A DNA stretch of 64,000 nt, taken from assembly GCF_900108405.1 (NCBI RefSeq), contig NZ_FNXG01000003.1, positions 193,501-257,500 of the forward strand, read 5' to 3'. Positions 36,037 to 45,832 of the stretch are shown here, one piece after another. The stretch's first letter is position 1. Each line of letters starts with the position of its first letter. The notes below the pieces were generated by a model that was not told the origin of the DNA, ran no database searches, and was given only the letters and a program-made list of their open reading frames with translations. The translations under genes and the position numbers were made by a program. Source of the stretch: Paracoccus alkenifer. Its GTDB lineage: Bacteria > Pseudomonadota > Alphaproteobacteria > Rhodobacterales > Rhodobacteraceae.

Positions 36037-36884
36037 TCCGCAGATTTCTGGCCGCATTGGCCCTGTCTTGCCTTGCGCTTCCCGCCGCCGCAGATCCGCT
36101 GGCCAAGGATGTGTTCGGCAGCTTTCGCCAGTCGAACGGAGGCGCCGCCGGTGCCTTCGGCGGCTATTCGCGCGGCTGCTCGACGGGCAGCATCCAGTTG
36201 CCGGAATCAGGGCCGACATGGCAGGCGATGCGCCTGTCGCGCAATCGCAACTGGGGCCACCCGCAGCTGGTCGATTTCCTGATGGGCCTGTCGCGTGCCG
36301 CCACCCAGCTGGGCTGGGCCGGGCTGTATATCGGCGACATGAGCCAGCCGATGGGCGGGCCGATGGTCAGCGGCCACGCCAGCCACCAGATCGGGCTGGA
36401 CGCGGATATCTGGATGCTGCCACCCTCGACGGTCCGGCTGACGGCGGCGCAGCGGGAAAGCATCTCGTCGCAATCGGTGGTCGCCAAGGGCGGGCTGGGG
36501 CCCAGCCCGCTGTGGTCTGCCAGCCACCATGCGCTGCTGCGGGCCGCGGCCTCGGACCCGCGGGTGGCGCGGATCTTCGTCGATCCGGTGGCCAAGGTCA
36601 TGATGTGCCAGAACGAACGCGGCAACCGTGCCTATCTGCGCAAGATCCGACCGCTGGGCGGGCATGATTACCATTTTCACGTCCGGCTGGCCTGCACCAA
36701 CAGGGGCTGCGAGGATCAGGCCCCCCCGCCCCCCGGCGACGGCTGCGAAGAGGCCGCGCAGTGGATCCGCAACCGGGTGAATCCGCCGCCGCCCGCCCCC
36801 GCCGATCCCAATTATCGCCATCCCCGCAGCTACCGGCTAAGCGAGATGCCGCGTGAATGTCAGGCACTGGCAGGCCGCCGCTGA
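36033..36884 (+). CDS. mepA: Penicillin-insensitive murein endopeptidase MepA
   Basis: 283 residues from GTG 36033, with AGAGGGAGA upstream and an immediate signal peptide (about 1-21). MepA is a periplasmic LAS-type metallopeptidase that cuts D-Ala-meso-DAP cross-links in peptidoglycan. Seen: CSTGSIQLPESGPTWQAMRLSRNRNWGHP (family block, quoted in part), the zinc ligands in HASHQIGLDADIW, and HDYHFHVRLAC. The C-terminal tail is Pro-rich. Overlaps UMF1 at the start and the next gene by 28 bases at the end. Confidence 0.94.
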   Translation: MIRRFLAALALSCLALPAAADPLAKDVFGSFRQSNGGAAGAFGGYSRGCSTGSIQLPESGPTWQAMRLSRNRNWGHPQLVDFLMGLSRAATQLGWAGLYIGDMSQPMGGPMVSGHASHQIGLDADIWMLPPSTVRLTAAQRESISSQSVVAKGGLGPSPLWSASHHALLRAAASDPRVARIFVDPVAKVMMCQNERGNRAYLRKIRPLGGHDYHFHVRLACTNRGCEDQAPPPPGDGCEEAAQWIRNRVNPPPPAPADPNYRHPRSYRLSEMPRECQALAGRR

Positions 36885-37774
36885 AACCGGGCCGCGGCCT
36901 GCTGCCGGCGCTGGCCGCCCTGTGTCTGCTGGGCACCGGCCACGCTGGCGCCCAGCCCGTCATCGAGTATCTGGGCACCCATGTCTGGCGCGAGGCTGAC
37001 GAGGATTTCGGCGGTTTCTCGGGGCTTGAGATCTCGGGCGACGGCACCGGGTTCTGGGCGCTGTCCGACCGCGGCACCCTGCGCTGGGGCAGCATCCACC
37101 GCGACCGCCAAGGGCGCATCGCCGAGCTGACCACCGCCGGCCACGCCCGGCTGCAAGACAGCGACGGCAGACCGCTTAAACCCGGCTATCTGGGCGACGC
37201 CGAGGGGCTGGCGATCGACGCGCAGGGGCGCATCTTTGTCAGCTTCGAGGGGCTGGACCGCATCGCCCGCTACGACGACCCCGACGGCCCGGCCGTCCCG
37301 ATTCCCCGCGCCGAGTGGTTTCGCAAGCTGCGCCGCAACTTTGGGCTAGAAGCGCTGGCCGTCACCGAAACCGGCAACCTGCTGACCATGCCGGAATTCT
37401 GGCCCGACGACCCAAGGGGCACGCCGGTCTGGCGCTTTCGTGAGGGCGAATGGAGCACCGCCTTTCACATCCCGCGCGATGAAATCTGGGCGCCGGTGGG
37501 CGCCGACATCGGCCCGGACGGACGGCTTTACATACTTGAGCGGCATTTCCGCGGGCTGCGCGGATTTCAAAGCCGGGTGCGGCGTTACGAGTTCGGCGAG
37601 GATCACATCGGCCCGCCCCAGACCCTGATCGAGACCAGCCTGCTGCAATTCGACAACCTCGAAGGCATCGCGGTGTGGCAGGACGGACAGGGCATCCGCA
37701 TCACCATGATCTCGGACGACAATTTCCTGTTCCTGCAACGCACTGAGCTGGTGGAATACCGGATCCGCGACTGA
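36857..37774 (+). CDS. Secreted esterase-like/phytase-like beta-propeller protein
   Basis: 305 residues. Belongs, by pattern, to the 'esterase-like activity of phytase' family, which has a beta-propeller fold. Seen: an N-terminal signal sequence after a polar lead (about 1-33), FGGFSGLEISGDGTGFWALSDRG, LGDAEGLAIDAQGRIFVSFEG, NFGLEALAVTETGNLLTMPE and LLQFDNLEGIAVWQ, repeated acidic beta-blade units. Probably periplasmic. The substrate is unknown. The start lies inside mepA (28-base overlap), so the two are probably co-translated. Confidence 0.83.
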   Translation: MSGTGRPPLKPGRGLLPALAALCLLGTGHAGAQPVIEYLGTHVWREADEDFGGFSGLEISGDGTGFWALSDRGTLRWGSIHRDRQGRIAELTTAGHARLQDSDGRPLKPGYLGDAEGLAIDAQGRIFVSFEGLDRIARYDDPDGPAVPIPRAEWFRKLRRNFGLEALAVTETGNLLTMPEFWPDDPRGTPVWRFREGEWSTAFHIPRDEIWAPVGADIGPDGRLYILERHFRGLRGFQSRVRRYEFGEDHIGPPQTLIETSLLQFDNLEGIAVWQDGQGIRITMISDDNFLFLQRTELVEYRIRD

Positions 37775-37801
37775 CCCCGGCCTTGGCCTGATCGCAGCAA
37801 A

Positions 37802-37921
37802 GGGGGGCTTTCTGCCCCCCCGTCGCCTGCGGCGTCTCCCCCCGAGGATATTTGCGGCAAGATGAAATTGTCTGCCTCTTTCATCTTGCCGCAAATATCC
37901 CGGGGTCGGGGGCTGGCCCCC
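37802..37921. repeat. Modular palindromic intergenic element, copy D (paired form)
   Basis: Left: GGGGGGCTTTCTGCCCCCC hairpin, imperfect palindrome GTCGCC..GGCGTC, core CCCCGAGGATATTT, tail GCGGCAAGATGAAA. Right: exact mirror TTTCATCTTGCCGC, AAATATCCCGGGG, then GGGGGC..GCCCCC. The central stem spans 37840-37905 around an 11-base loop. It lies after the phytase-like gene and before the VUT transporter. Its tail matches copies J and K. Confidence 0.85.
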
Positions 37922-37948
37922 GCTCCGACCGCGAGGAGCAGCGTTTTC

Positions 37949-37977
37949 TTGACTTTGGCCGATGCGGGCGTTAGCGA
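37949..37977 (+). promoter_or_regulatory. Possible sigma-70 promoter of the VUT/YhhQ transporter
   Basis: TTGACT at 37949-37954 and TAGCGA at 37972-37977 with a 17-base spacer, 60 bases before the gene start. The -10 match is weak. I looked for a preQ1 riboswitch in the leader and did not recognise one. Confidence 0.3.
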
Positions 37978-38036
37978 CGCCGCGTCCCGCACTGCGGGGC
38001 CGAGTTGTTCCGCCACCTTGTAAAACGGAAAAAATC

Positions 38037-38633
38037 ATGCACCCGCTTGTCCCCGCCGTTCTGGCGATGGCCGCCACTGTGCTGGCCTCGAATATCCTCG
38101 TGCAGTTTTTGCTGGGCGAGTGGCTGACCTGGGGGGCGCTGACCTATCCGTTCGCGTTTCTGATCACCGACATCACCAACCGGGTGCAGGGGCCGGGGGC
38201 CGCGCGCCGGGTGGTGATCGCGGGGTTTGTCGTGGGGGTGCTGTGTTCGCTGACGGCGGCCGCGCTGGGGGCGACGACGCTGCGGATCGCGGTGGCCTCG
38301 GGGACGGCATTCCTGCTGGCGCAGCTGCTGGACGTTCAGGTTTTCGATTGGCTGCGGCGGCGCGAGTGGTGGCAGGCGCCGTTCCTGTCCTCGCTGGCCG
38401 GGTCGGTGCTGGATACGGTGCTGTTCTTTACCATCGCCTTTGCCGCGTTCCTGCCTGCCGACGCCAATACCGGTTGGTCGAACGAGGCCGTGGCCCTGCT
38501 GGGCGCGGGGCCGTCGGCGCCGCTGTGGGCCTCGCTCGCGGTGGCGGATTGGGGGGTCAAGCTGGCACTGGCGCTGCTGGCTCTTGTGCCATTCCGCCTG
38601 ATCGTCCGCAAAATCTTGTTACCACCGGCCTGA
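38037..38633 (+). CDS. VUT family transporter, YhhQ-like queuosine precursor transporter
   Basis: 198 residues from ATG 38037. Members such as E. coli YhhQ import queuosine precursors (preQ0/preQ1) for tRNA modification. Seen: about six membrane helices, the signature LTWGALTYPFAFLITDITNR, and LLAQLLDVQVFDWLR with SLAGSVLDTVLFFTIAFAAF. All family blocks are present. It stands alone between element D and the mini-ORF locus; substrate assignment is by family. Confidence 0.88.
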   Translation: MHPLVPAVLAMAATVLASNILVQFLLGEWLTWGALTYPFAFLITDITNRVQGPGAARRVVIAGFVVGVLCSLTAAALGATTLRIAVASGTAFLLAQLLDVQVFDWLRRREWWQAPFLSSLAGSVLDTVLFFTIAFAAFLPADANTGWSNEAVALLGAGPSAPLWASLAVADWGVKLALALLALVPFRLIVRKILLPPA

Positions 38634-38701
38634 AACCGATTGACTTGTGGCAGGCCTGTGGCAGGCTCGCCCTACGAGCAACATTGAAAGGAGGTGGTCC
38701 A

Positions 38702-38758
38702 GTGTCGAGAGTGATGTTGGAGAACGGAACCGGGACAGTCAGGGGGGTCAGCGCCTGA
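38702..38758 (+). CDS. 18-residue mini-ORF with an extended Shine-Dalgarno (candidate leader peptide or small RNA)
   Basis: GTG start, TGA at 38756. Directly upstream, 38686-38702 reads GAAAGGAGGTGGTCCAG. Known: Rhodobacteraceae 16S rRNA ends ...CUGGAUCACCUCCUUUC, so all 17 bases can pair (one as G-U), far more than a usual ribosome site; spacing from GGAGG to GTG is a normal 7 bases. A strong hairpin follows at 38834-38858. Together this suggests a short transcript carrying a tiny peptide, or an RNA that pairs with the 30S subunit. TTGACT at 38640 could be a -35 box, with no clear -10. Confidence 0.45.
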   Translation: MSRVMLENGTGTVRGVSA

Positions 38759-38833
38759 GGGCAGCCCCAAGGGTGCCGAACCCTGTCTGGGACGGATCTT
38801 TCCATCCCTAACCGGACCATCTTCCTGATCTCG

Positions 38834-38858
38834 CGGGCCGTCCCCAGGGGGCGGCCCG
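38834..38858 (+). terminator. Hairpin ending the mini-ORF transcript
   Basis: CGGGCCG-TCCCC / GGGGG-CGGCCCG: a stem of about 12 bp including one G-T pair and a very small loop, followed by TTCGAGTTTCT. The T-tract is weak, but the stem is very stable. It could end transcription from the VUT gene or from the mini-ORF locus. Confidence 0.55.
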
Positions 38859-38876
38859 TTCGAGTTTCTGCCCTCC

Positions 38877-38906
38877 CTGTGCCTGCCCCAGCTGTGCCTG
38901 CCCCAG
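38877..38906 (+). repeat. Two tandem 15-bp units
   Basis: CTGTGCCTGCCCCAG occurs twice back to back. It lies in the otherwise gene-free stretch between the mini-ORF terminator and the thiolase terminator. Apart from these sites, I see nothing else in 38634-38996. Confidence 0.6.
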
Positions 38907-38939
38907 CCGTTTCAGCGCCGGCGTTGCGGTGCCGGCATG

Positions 38940-38970
38940 AAAAACCCCGGCCGCGTCGCCGCAGCCAGGG
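38940..38970 (-). terminator. Rho-independent terminator of the thiolase gene
   Basis: On the minus strand: CCCTGGCTGCG-GCGA-CGCGGCCGGGG, an 11-bp stem (two G-T pairs) with a GNRA-type tetraloop, followed by TTTTTC. It starts 26 bases after the thiolase stop. Confidence 0.85.
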
Positions 38971-38996
38971 TCAGGTTCAGCACCTCAGCCGGTGCG

Positions 38997-40178
<1,182 letters not shown>

Positions 40179-40370
40179 TATCCAATTCCCCAAACACAGA
40201 ATGTCACCGCGACATTAACGAGCGCCTTGGCGGCGTGACAAGAGCCGTTGCTGCGATGCGACAAAAACGGCCTTGCCGGCCCCATGCGGGCACACATGAC
40301 GCAAAGGCGATTTCACCTTGGCCCCGGAAACCGTAGAGTAGCGGAAAAACAAGAGAACCGGGGCAGAGGC

Positions 40371-40958
40371 ATGAACAACTATCTCAAGCTCGCCATCGTG
40401 ATGCTGGTTGCGTCCTGCGGTGGCGGGGGCGGCAATTACAAGGCGCCGCGCAATCTGGACAACGCCTGCGCGATCACGGCCGAACGCCCGGCCTATCTGC
40501 GGGCGATGCGCGACGCCGAACGGCGCTGGGGCATTCCGATCGCGGTGCAGATGGCGACGATCCATCAGGAATCGAAATTCATCGGGAACGCGCGGACTCC
40601 GCATCAGTTCGCGCTGGGGATCATCCCGATCGGCCGGCAAAGCTCGGCCTTTGGCTATTCGCAGGCGCTGGACGGCACATGGGAGGAATATCTGCGCGCC
40701 ACCGGCAAGCGCCGCGCACGTCGCGACGACATCCGCGACGCCACCGATTTCATGGGCTGGTACATGGACGGCACCACCCGGCGGCTGGGAATCGCGAAAA
40801 GCGACGCGGCGAACCAGTATCTGGCCTATCACGAGGGCCGCGGCGGGTTTTCCCGTGGCAGCCACCTGAACAAATCATGGCTGCTGCGGGTCTCGGGCGA
40901 TGTCCAGCGGCGCTCGCAGATGTATCAGGCGCAGCTGCGGTCCTGCGGGCGGGCATAG
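40371..40958 (+). CDS. Lipoprotein lytic transglycosylase (SLT-like domain)
   Basis: 195 residues from ATG 40371, chosen because it gives a lipoprotein signal with lipobox LVASC (Cys at about 17). Seen: a lysozyme-like region with MATIHQESKFIGNAR (the Glu is the candidate catalytic acid), SSAFGYSQALDGTWEEYLRATG, and YLAYHEGRGGF, the usual SLT goose-lysozyme blocks. It would be anchored in a membrane facing the periplasm and cut peptidoglycan glycan strands. Convergent with lolA; an intergenic element sits between them. Confidence 0.85.
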   Translation: MNNYLKLAIVMLVASCGGGGGNYKAPRNLDNACAITAERPAYLRAMRDAERRWGIPIAVQMATIHQESKFIGNARTPHQFALGIIPIGRQSSAFGYSQALDGTWEEYLRATGKRRARRDDIRDATDFMGWYMDGTTRRLGIAKSDAANQYLAYHEGRGGFSRGSHLNKSWLLRVSGDVQRRSQMYQAQLRSCGRA

Positions 40959-40975
40959 GCGCGGCGCGGGCAGAG

Positions 40976-41083
40976 GCGGGGGCCAGCCCCCGCCGCTGCC
41001 GCGGCCTTCCTCGCTGAAAACGGTCCATCGGACCGTTTTCCGGGCGCTCGGAAGCCCCGGGGTATTTTCGCCAGAAAGAAGCA
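40976..41083 (+). repeat. Modular intergenic element, copy E (single arm, long form)
   Basis: Hairpin GCGGGGGCCAGCCCCCGC, palindrome GCCGC..GCGGC, then a long palindrome at 41016-41040 (GAAAACGGTCC/GGACCGTTTTC), CGGGCGCTCGGAAG, core CCCCGGGGTATTTT and tail CCAGAAAGAAGC. Copies J and K carry the same long palindrome with a base-pair swap on both arms. It follows the transglycosylase and points the same way. Confidence 0.85.
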
Positions 41084-41097
41084 GCGGGGCCGGACTG

Positions 41098-41706
41098 TCA
41101 GCGGCGCCGGTTCACCTCTTGCGTGATCGAAAAGCTCGACGAGGGGATGTTCACGCCCTTCTGCATGTCGCCCAGGATCACCGTGGTGCGCTTGCCGGTG
41201 TCGTCGGTGACCACCCATTGCCGCAGCTCGGTCGGGTTGGCGGTGAACACCATCTGGATATTGCCGTATTCGGGGTGCTGCGGATCCTGTGCCGTCACCA
41301 CCGTGGTGTTCTTGCTTTCCGCGTGCTGCGTCACCATGCCGCTGCGGCCCAGGTTCACATTGTCGGCGAGGATGATTGACAGCGGCGTCTTGGCCAGCGG
41401 GTATTGCTGGGCGCCGCCGTTCGACTTGCGGTCGAAGATGGCGACGGTGCCGCTTGACGCCAGCACCAGCGTGTTGTCCCCGCGATATTCAAAGCGCACG
41501 CGGCCGGGGCGGTGGATATACACCTTGCCCGGCACGACCGAGCCATCCGGGTTCACCTGCGTGAAATCCCCCGCCACGGTTTTCAGGCTGTTGAGATAAC
41601 GCGAAATCTCGTTGAGCGAAATTTTCTCGGCCAGCGCGGGCAGCGCAAGACCAAGGACGATGACGGGCGCAAGAGCGAGAGAGCGAAGGTTCATGGTCTG
41701 GATCAT
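41098..41706 (-). CDS. lolA: Outer-membrane lipoprotein carrier protein LolA
   Basis: 202 residues from ATG 41706 (ATG 41694 also possible). LolA shuttles lipoproteins across the periplasm from LolCDE to the outer membrane. Seen: a signal peptide (about 5-26), SLNEISRYLNSLKTVAGDFTQ, GKVYIHRPGRVRFEY, TLVLASSGTVAIFDRKSN and LRQWVVTDDTGKRTTVIL, the LolA beta-sheet signature. Often it follows ftsK in this group; here ftsK is about 4 kb away on the other strand. Confidence 0.9.
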   Translation of the reverse strand: MIQTMNLRSLALAPVIVLGLALPALAEKISLNEISRYLNSLKTVAGDFTQVNPDGSVVPGKVYIHRPGRVRFEYRGDNTLVLASSGTVAIFDRKSNGGAQQYPLAKTPLSIILADNVNLGRSGMVTQHAESKNTTVVTAQDPQHPEYGNIQMVFTANPTELRQWVVTDDTGKRTTVILGDMQKGVNIPSSSFSITQEVNRRR

Positions 41707-41798
41707 ACCGCCGTTCCAACGGGTTGCACGTCACGAAACCGGGACGGCTGCGCCAGAAACGCTCGCGCTTGGTTGAGGGTTCCGTGTGCCGCGATCCG

Positions 41799-43022
41799 CT
41801 ATAGCGGGCGCCCGGTCAGCAGCTTTGGCATCGGGTCCAGCGCCAGCCCCGCCGCCTGCCGCATAAAGCCGCGCCGCAGCGCCGGGACCGCCGTGACCAG
41901 CCCCATGCCCAGGCCCCGCGCCCCCCGCAGCAGCGGGATGTCGTTGGAAAACAGCGCGTTCACCCGGTCCATCCCCAGCCCCATCGCGGTGGCGTCGAAC
42001 CGGCGCCAGCGCTGGTAACGCTCCAGCACGTCGGGGGCGCCGATATCCTCGCCACGGCGGGCGGCCTCGACCACCACCTCGGCCAGGGCGGCGACATCGC
42101 GCAGGCCAAGGTTCAGCCCCTGCCCGGCAACGGGATGCACCCCATGCGCGGCATCCCCCACCAGCGCGATGCGCGGGGCGACATAGGCATCGGCCAGGCT
42201 GAGGCTCAGCGGATAGGAAAACCGCGGCCCGGCCAGCGTGACCTCGCCCAGGAAATCGCCGAATCGGGGGCGCAGCACCGACAGGAAATCCGCATCCGGC
42301 AGTGCCGCGATGGTGCGGGCATTGGCGTCGGTTTCCGACCAGACGATGGACGAGCGGTTGCCCGGCAGCGGCAGGATCGCCAGCGGCCCGGTGGGCATGA
42401 AATACTGCCAGGCGATGCCTTGATGCGGCAGCTCGTGGTCCAGCGCGCAGACCAGCGCGGTCTGCCCGTAACCCCAGCCGCGCCGGGTGATCCCCGCCCG
42501 CGCCGCCACGCCCGAGCCGCGCCCGTCCGCGCCCACCAGCAGCCGCGCCGAAAGCTTGCGCCCGTCGTCCAGCGCGACCTCGACCCCGCCGGGCGTCACT
42601 GCCTGCCCCACCACCTGCCGCCCCGGCAGATGCGTGACCCGCCCCACCATGGCGTCAACCAGCGCCGCGTAAAGAAAGCGATCCTCGAGCATGTGGCCAA
42701 CCGGGCCTTCCTCGATCTCGGCGGAATCAAAGATCAGGTGGAACGGCCCCGCGCCCTCGCCCGGCTGGCCCTGCGCGGTCTCGACGCGGTTGATCGGCTG
42801 CGCATGAGGTTCCAGTCCGCGCCACAGAGCCAGCGCCGACAGCAGCCGCCGCGACACCAGCGCCAGCGCATAGGCGCGCCCGTCGAAACCTTCCTGCGCG
42901 CGGTCGCGCAGGGGGCGGGCGTCGATCACCGCCACCGACAGCCCCGCCTGCGCCAGCGCCAACGCCAGCGCCGGGCCGTTCAGCCCGCCGCCCGCGATGA
43001 TGATATCGTGATCCACTGCCAT
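41799..43022 (-). CDS. UbiH/UbiF/COQ6-family FAD-dependent hydroxylase
   Basis: 407 residues. Flavin monooxygenases of this family hydroxylate the ubiquinone ring during its biosynthesis. Seen: the FAD dinucleotide fold DIIIAGGGLNGPALALALAQAG, the second FAD motif LLVGADGRGSGVAARAG, and ALVGDAAHGVHPVAGQGLNLGLRDV, all expected for UbiH-type enzymes. Full length. Which ring position it acts on cannot be told without phylogeny. Divergent from the amidase gene. Confidence 0.92.
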   Translation of the reverse strand: MAVDHDIIIAGGGLNGPALALALAQAGLSVAVIDARPLRDRAQEGFDGRAYALALVSRRLLSALALWRGLEPHAQPINRVETAQGQPGEGAGPFHLIFDSAEIEEGPVGHMLEDRFLYAALVDAMVGRVTHLPGRQVVGQAVTPGGVEVALDDGRKLSARLLVGADGRGSGVAARAGITRRGWGYGQTALVCALDHELPHQGIAWQYFMPTGPLAILPLPGNRSSIVWSETDANARTIAALPDADFLSVLRPRFGDFLGEVTLAGPRFSYPLSLSLADAYVAPRIALVGDAAHGVHPVAGQGLNLGLRDVAALAEVVVEAARRGEDIGAPDVLERYQRWRRFDATAMGLGMDRVNALFSNDIPLLRGARGLGMGLVTAVPALRRGFMRQAAGLALDPMPKLLTGRPL

Positions 43023-43134
43023 GTTGCCCGCACCCTAGCGCGGCCCCCGGCGCTGGTCCATCCGCCACATCCACCCCATTGCCGCGACGAAACCACGGGG
43101 CTAGCCTGCCCGCGGACAACCCGAAAGGCAGCGG

Positions 43135-44463
43135 ATGGACTGGCTCAAGGCACCGGCGACGGAACAGGGGCGCGCGATCATGGCCGGGCTGGTCAGCCCG
43201 GTGGACCTGACCGAGGGCTATCTGGAGGCCGCCGCCCGCGCGCCGCTGGCGCCGCGCATCTACGCCCGCCTGACCCCCGACCGCGCCCGCGTCGAATCCG
43301 TCGCCGCCCATGATCGCGCCCGCGCCGGGCTGCGCCGGGGGCTGCTGGACGGGGTGGCGCTCGCGTGGAAGGACAACATCGACAGCGCCCATGTCGGGAC
43401 CGAGGCCGGATCCGCGCTGCTCAAGGGCCGCATCCCGCTGCATGACGCCGGCATCCTGTCGGCGGCGACGGCGCAGGGCGCGGTCTGCCTGGGCAAGACC
43501 CACATGACGGAACTGGCGTTTTCCGGGCTGGGGCTGAACCCGCCGGTCGCCACCGTGCCCAACGCCTATGACGCGGCGCTGGTGGGGGGCGGCTCGTCGG
43601 GCGGCTCGGCGGTGGCGGTGGCGCTGGGGCTGGCGGCAGCGGCGATCGGCACCGACACCGGCGGCTCGGTCCGCCTGCCCGCGGCATGGAACGGGCTGGT
43701 CGGGTTCAAGCCCACCCCCGGCGCGGTCGACATGGCGGGAATCTTGCCGCTCTGCCGCCGCTTCGACGTGGCCGGCCCCATCGCCCGCAGCACCGAGGAC
43801 TGCGCCGAAATCTTCGCCCTGATCCGCGGCACCACGGCCCCCGACCTGCGCGGCGCCGCCCCCGCGCGCCTGCGGCTGATGGTGCTGGACGGGCTGCCGT
43901 TCGAGCAGGCGCGCAAGGAACCCGTCGCCGCGTTCGAGGCCGCGGTGGCGCAGCTCGCGGCCGCCGGCGCCAGCATCACCCACGCCACGCTCAGCTGCGT
44001 GGAACAAGCCGCCACACTCTCGCCCCTGCTTTTCGCCCCCGAGGCATACGCCCTGTGGCGCGACCAGATCGAGGCCGCGCCCGAGCTGATGTATCCCCCC
44101 ATCCTCGACCGGTTCCGCGGCGGGCGCGACATCTCGGCCGCCGATTACGTCGCCGCTTGGGACCGGCTCGACCAGCTGCGCCGCGAATTTGCGGCTGCGG
44201 TGGCGGGGTTCGATGCGGTGATCCTGCCCACCGCGCCGATCCTGCCGCCGGAAATCACGCGGCTGGAAACCGACGCGGCGTTCTTTGCCTCGGAAAACCT
44301 GCTGTCGCTGCGCAATACCCGCATCGCGAACCTGCTGGGCCTGCCCGCGATCAGCCTGCCGACCGCGCAGCCCGCCTGCGGGATCATGCTGATGGGCGCG
44401 GCCGGGGGCGACCTGGCGCTGCTGCGCACCGCCGCCGCCGCGGAAACCGCCCTGCGGGACTGA
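43135..44463 (+). CDS. Amidase (amidase signature family)
   Basis: 442 residues. Amidase-signature hydrolases use a Ser-cisSer-Lys triad. Seen: the Lys in GVALAWKDNIDS, the cis-Ser in GGGSSGGSAVAVALGLAAAA, the nucleophile Ser in GTDTGGSVRLPAAWNGLVGFKPT, so the triad is intact. GatA-like at first sight but shorter, with no gatB/gatC neighbours, so a stand-alone amidase is more likely. Substrate unknown. The start has GGCAGCGG upstream of the ATG. Confidence 0.88.
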   Translation: MDWLKAPATEQGRAIMAGLVSPVDLTEGYLEAAARAPLAPRIYARLTPDRARVESVAAHDRARAGLRRGLLDGVALAWKDNIDSAHVGTEAGSALLKGRIPLHDAGILSAATAQGAVCLGKTHMTELAFSGLGLNPPVATVPNAYDAALVGGGSSGGSAVAVALGLAAAAIGTDTGGSVRLPAAWNGLVGFKPTPGAVDMAGILPLCRRFDVAGPIARSTEDCAEIFALIRGTTAPDLRGAAPARLRLMVLDGLPFEQARKEPVAAFEAAVAQLAAAGASITHATLSCVEQAATLSPLLFAPEAYALWRDQIEAAPELMYPPILDRFRGGRDISAADYVAAWDRLDQLRREFAAAVAGFDAVILPTAPILPPEITRLETDAAFFASENLLSLRNTRIANLLGLPAISLPTAQPACGIMLMGAAGGDLALLRTAAAAETALRD

Positions 44464-44482
44464 CCGCCGGGGAACCCGCAAA

Positions 44483-44509
44483 GCAGCTTCTTTCTGGCCC
44501 AAATACCCA
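44483..44509 (-). repeat. Modular intergenic element, copy F (short remnant)
   Basis: On the minus strand: GGGTATTTGGGCCAGAAAGAAGC, i.e. core plus tail class of copies C and E, without the hairpins. It lies 20 bases after the amidase stop in opposite orientation to that gene. Probably a decayed copy. The rest of 44464-44643 shows nothing recognisable. Confidence 0.55.
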
Positions 44510-44643
44510 CTGCACCCACGCCGCCACGCACAGCCGCGCCGATCTGGGCACCCGGCCACCGATTCGCCTTTATCTGGACGCATCGGCGCTTTGCCGATAC
44601 TGTGGGCGCAAACGGGGCGGCACGACCCCGAATGTGAGGCGCC

Positions 44644-45825
44644 ATGACACCCCCCGAGCGGTTCTCGAACCTGCCGGATTACGCGTTTCCGCGGCTGCGG
44701 AAGCTGTTGTCCGACCTGCCCTCCGGCCCCGATCCCGTCATCATGACGATCGGAGAGCCGCGCCATGGCATCCCCGATTTCGCAGCCCCCATCATCGCCG
44801 CCACCATGGACCAGCTTGGCAAATACCCCCCGAACGAGGGCACGCCGCAGGCGCTGGCCGCGATCTCGGGCTGGCTTGAACGCCGCCACGGGCTGATTGC
44901 CGCCCCCGAGGAAATCACCCTGCTGAACGGCACGCGCGAGGGGCTGTTCAACGCCGCCCTTGCGCTGTGCCCCGAACGCAAGAACGGCGCGGCGCCGCGG
45001 ATCCTGGTGCCGAACCCGTTCTATCAGGTCTATGCCGTCGCCGCCGCCGCCGTGGGGGCCGAGCCGGTGTTCGTCAACGCCACCGCCGAGACCGGCCATC
45101 TGCCCGATTTCGCGTCACTGCCGGCCGAGGTGCTGGATTCCGCCGCGATCTGCTATCTGTGCTCGCCCGCGAACCCGCAGGGCGCCGTCGCCGGGCACGA
45201 CTATCTGGAACAGTTGGTGCTGCTGGCCGAGCGTCACGATTTCCTGATCTTTGCCGACGAATGCTATTCGGAAATCTGGCGCGACGAACCTCCGCCCGGC
45301 GCGCTGGTCGTGGCGCGCGCGCTGGGGCTGGGGCATCGGGTGGTGATGTTCAATTCGCTGTCCAAGCGCTCGAACCTGCCGGGGCTGCGGTCGGGCTTTG
45401 CGGCGGGCGCGCGCGAGCATATCGCCCGGATGCGCACCCTGCGCAGCTATGCCGGCGCGCCGGTCCCCCTGCCCCACCAGCGCGTGACCGAGGCCGCCTG
45501 GGCGGACGAGGACCACGTCGCCGCCAACCGCGCGCTGTATCAGGAAAAATACGCCATTGCCGACCGGGTGCTGGGCAATGTGCCGGGCTATGTGCCGCCG
45601 CAGGGCGGGTTCTTTCTGTGGCTGCCGGTCGAGGATGGCGAGGCGGCGGCCCGCACGCTGTGGACCCGCGCCGGCGTGCAGGTGCTGCCCGGCGCCTATC
45701 TGTCGCGCGACACCGGCGCGGGCAATCCGGGCGCGGGCTATGTGCGCGTGGCGCTGGTCGGCCCGGCCGCGGAAACCGAGGATGCGCTGACCCGCATCCG
45801 CGACACGCTGTATCAAGAGGGGTAG
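44644..45825 (+). CDS. Class I/II PLP aminotransferase, DapC-like
   Basis: 393 residues. Seen: [44 protein letters not shown], the PLP-contacting NPFYQVY and [20 protein letters not shown], the PLP lysine in [16 protein letters not shown], and RVALVG near the C-terminus. This is close to succinyldiaminopimelate aminotransferase of the DapC type, which would place it in lysine/DAP synthesis, but related enzymes have other substrates. Ends 7 bases before ftsK, so an operon is likely. Confidence 0.85.
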   Translation: MTPPERFSNLPDYAFPRLRKLLSDLPSGPDPVIMTIGEPRHGIPDFAAPIIAATMDQLGKYPPNEGTPQALAAISGWLERRHGLIAAPEEITLLNGTREGLFNAALALCPERKNGAAPRILVPNPFYQVYAVAAAAVGAEPVFVNATAETGHLPDFASLPAEVLDSAAICYLCSPANPQGAVAGHDYLEQLVLLAERHDFLIFADECYSEIWRDEPPPGALVVARALGLGHRVVMFNSLSKRSNLPGLRSGFAAGAREHIARMRTLRSYAGAPVPLPHQRVTEAAWADEDHVAANRALYQEKYAIADRVLGNVPGYVPPQGGFFLWLPVEDGEAAARTLWTRAGVQVLPGAYLSRDTGAGNPGAGYVRVALVGPAAETEDALTRIRDTLYQEG

Positions 45826-45832
45826 CCGACCC

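Noticed and set aside
37802..37921. CRISPR-like or IS-end interpretation of the palindromic elements
   Set aside because: There are no regularly spaced identical repeats and no transposase; the copies are single or paired palindromes with variable modules.
37922..38036. preQ1-type riboswitch before the YhhQ-like transporter
   Set aside because: I looked for the type I and II consensus stems and tail and saw only a generic A-rich stretch (AAAACGGAAAAAATC).
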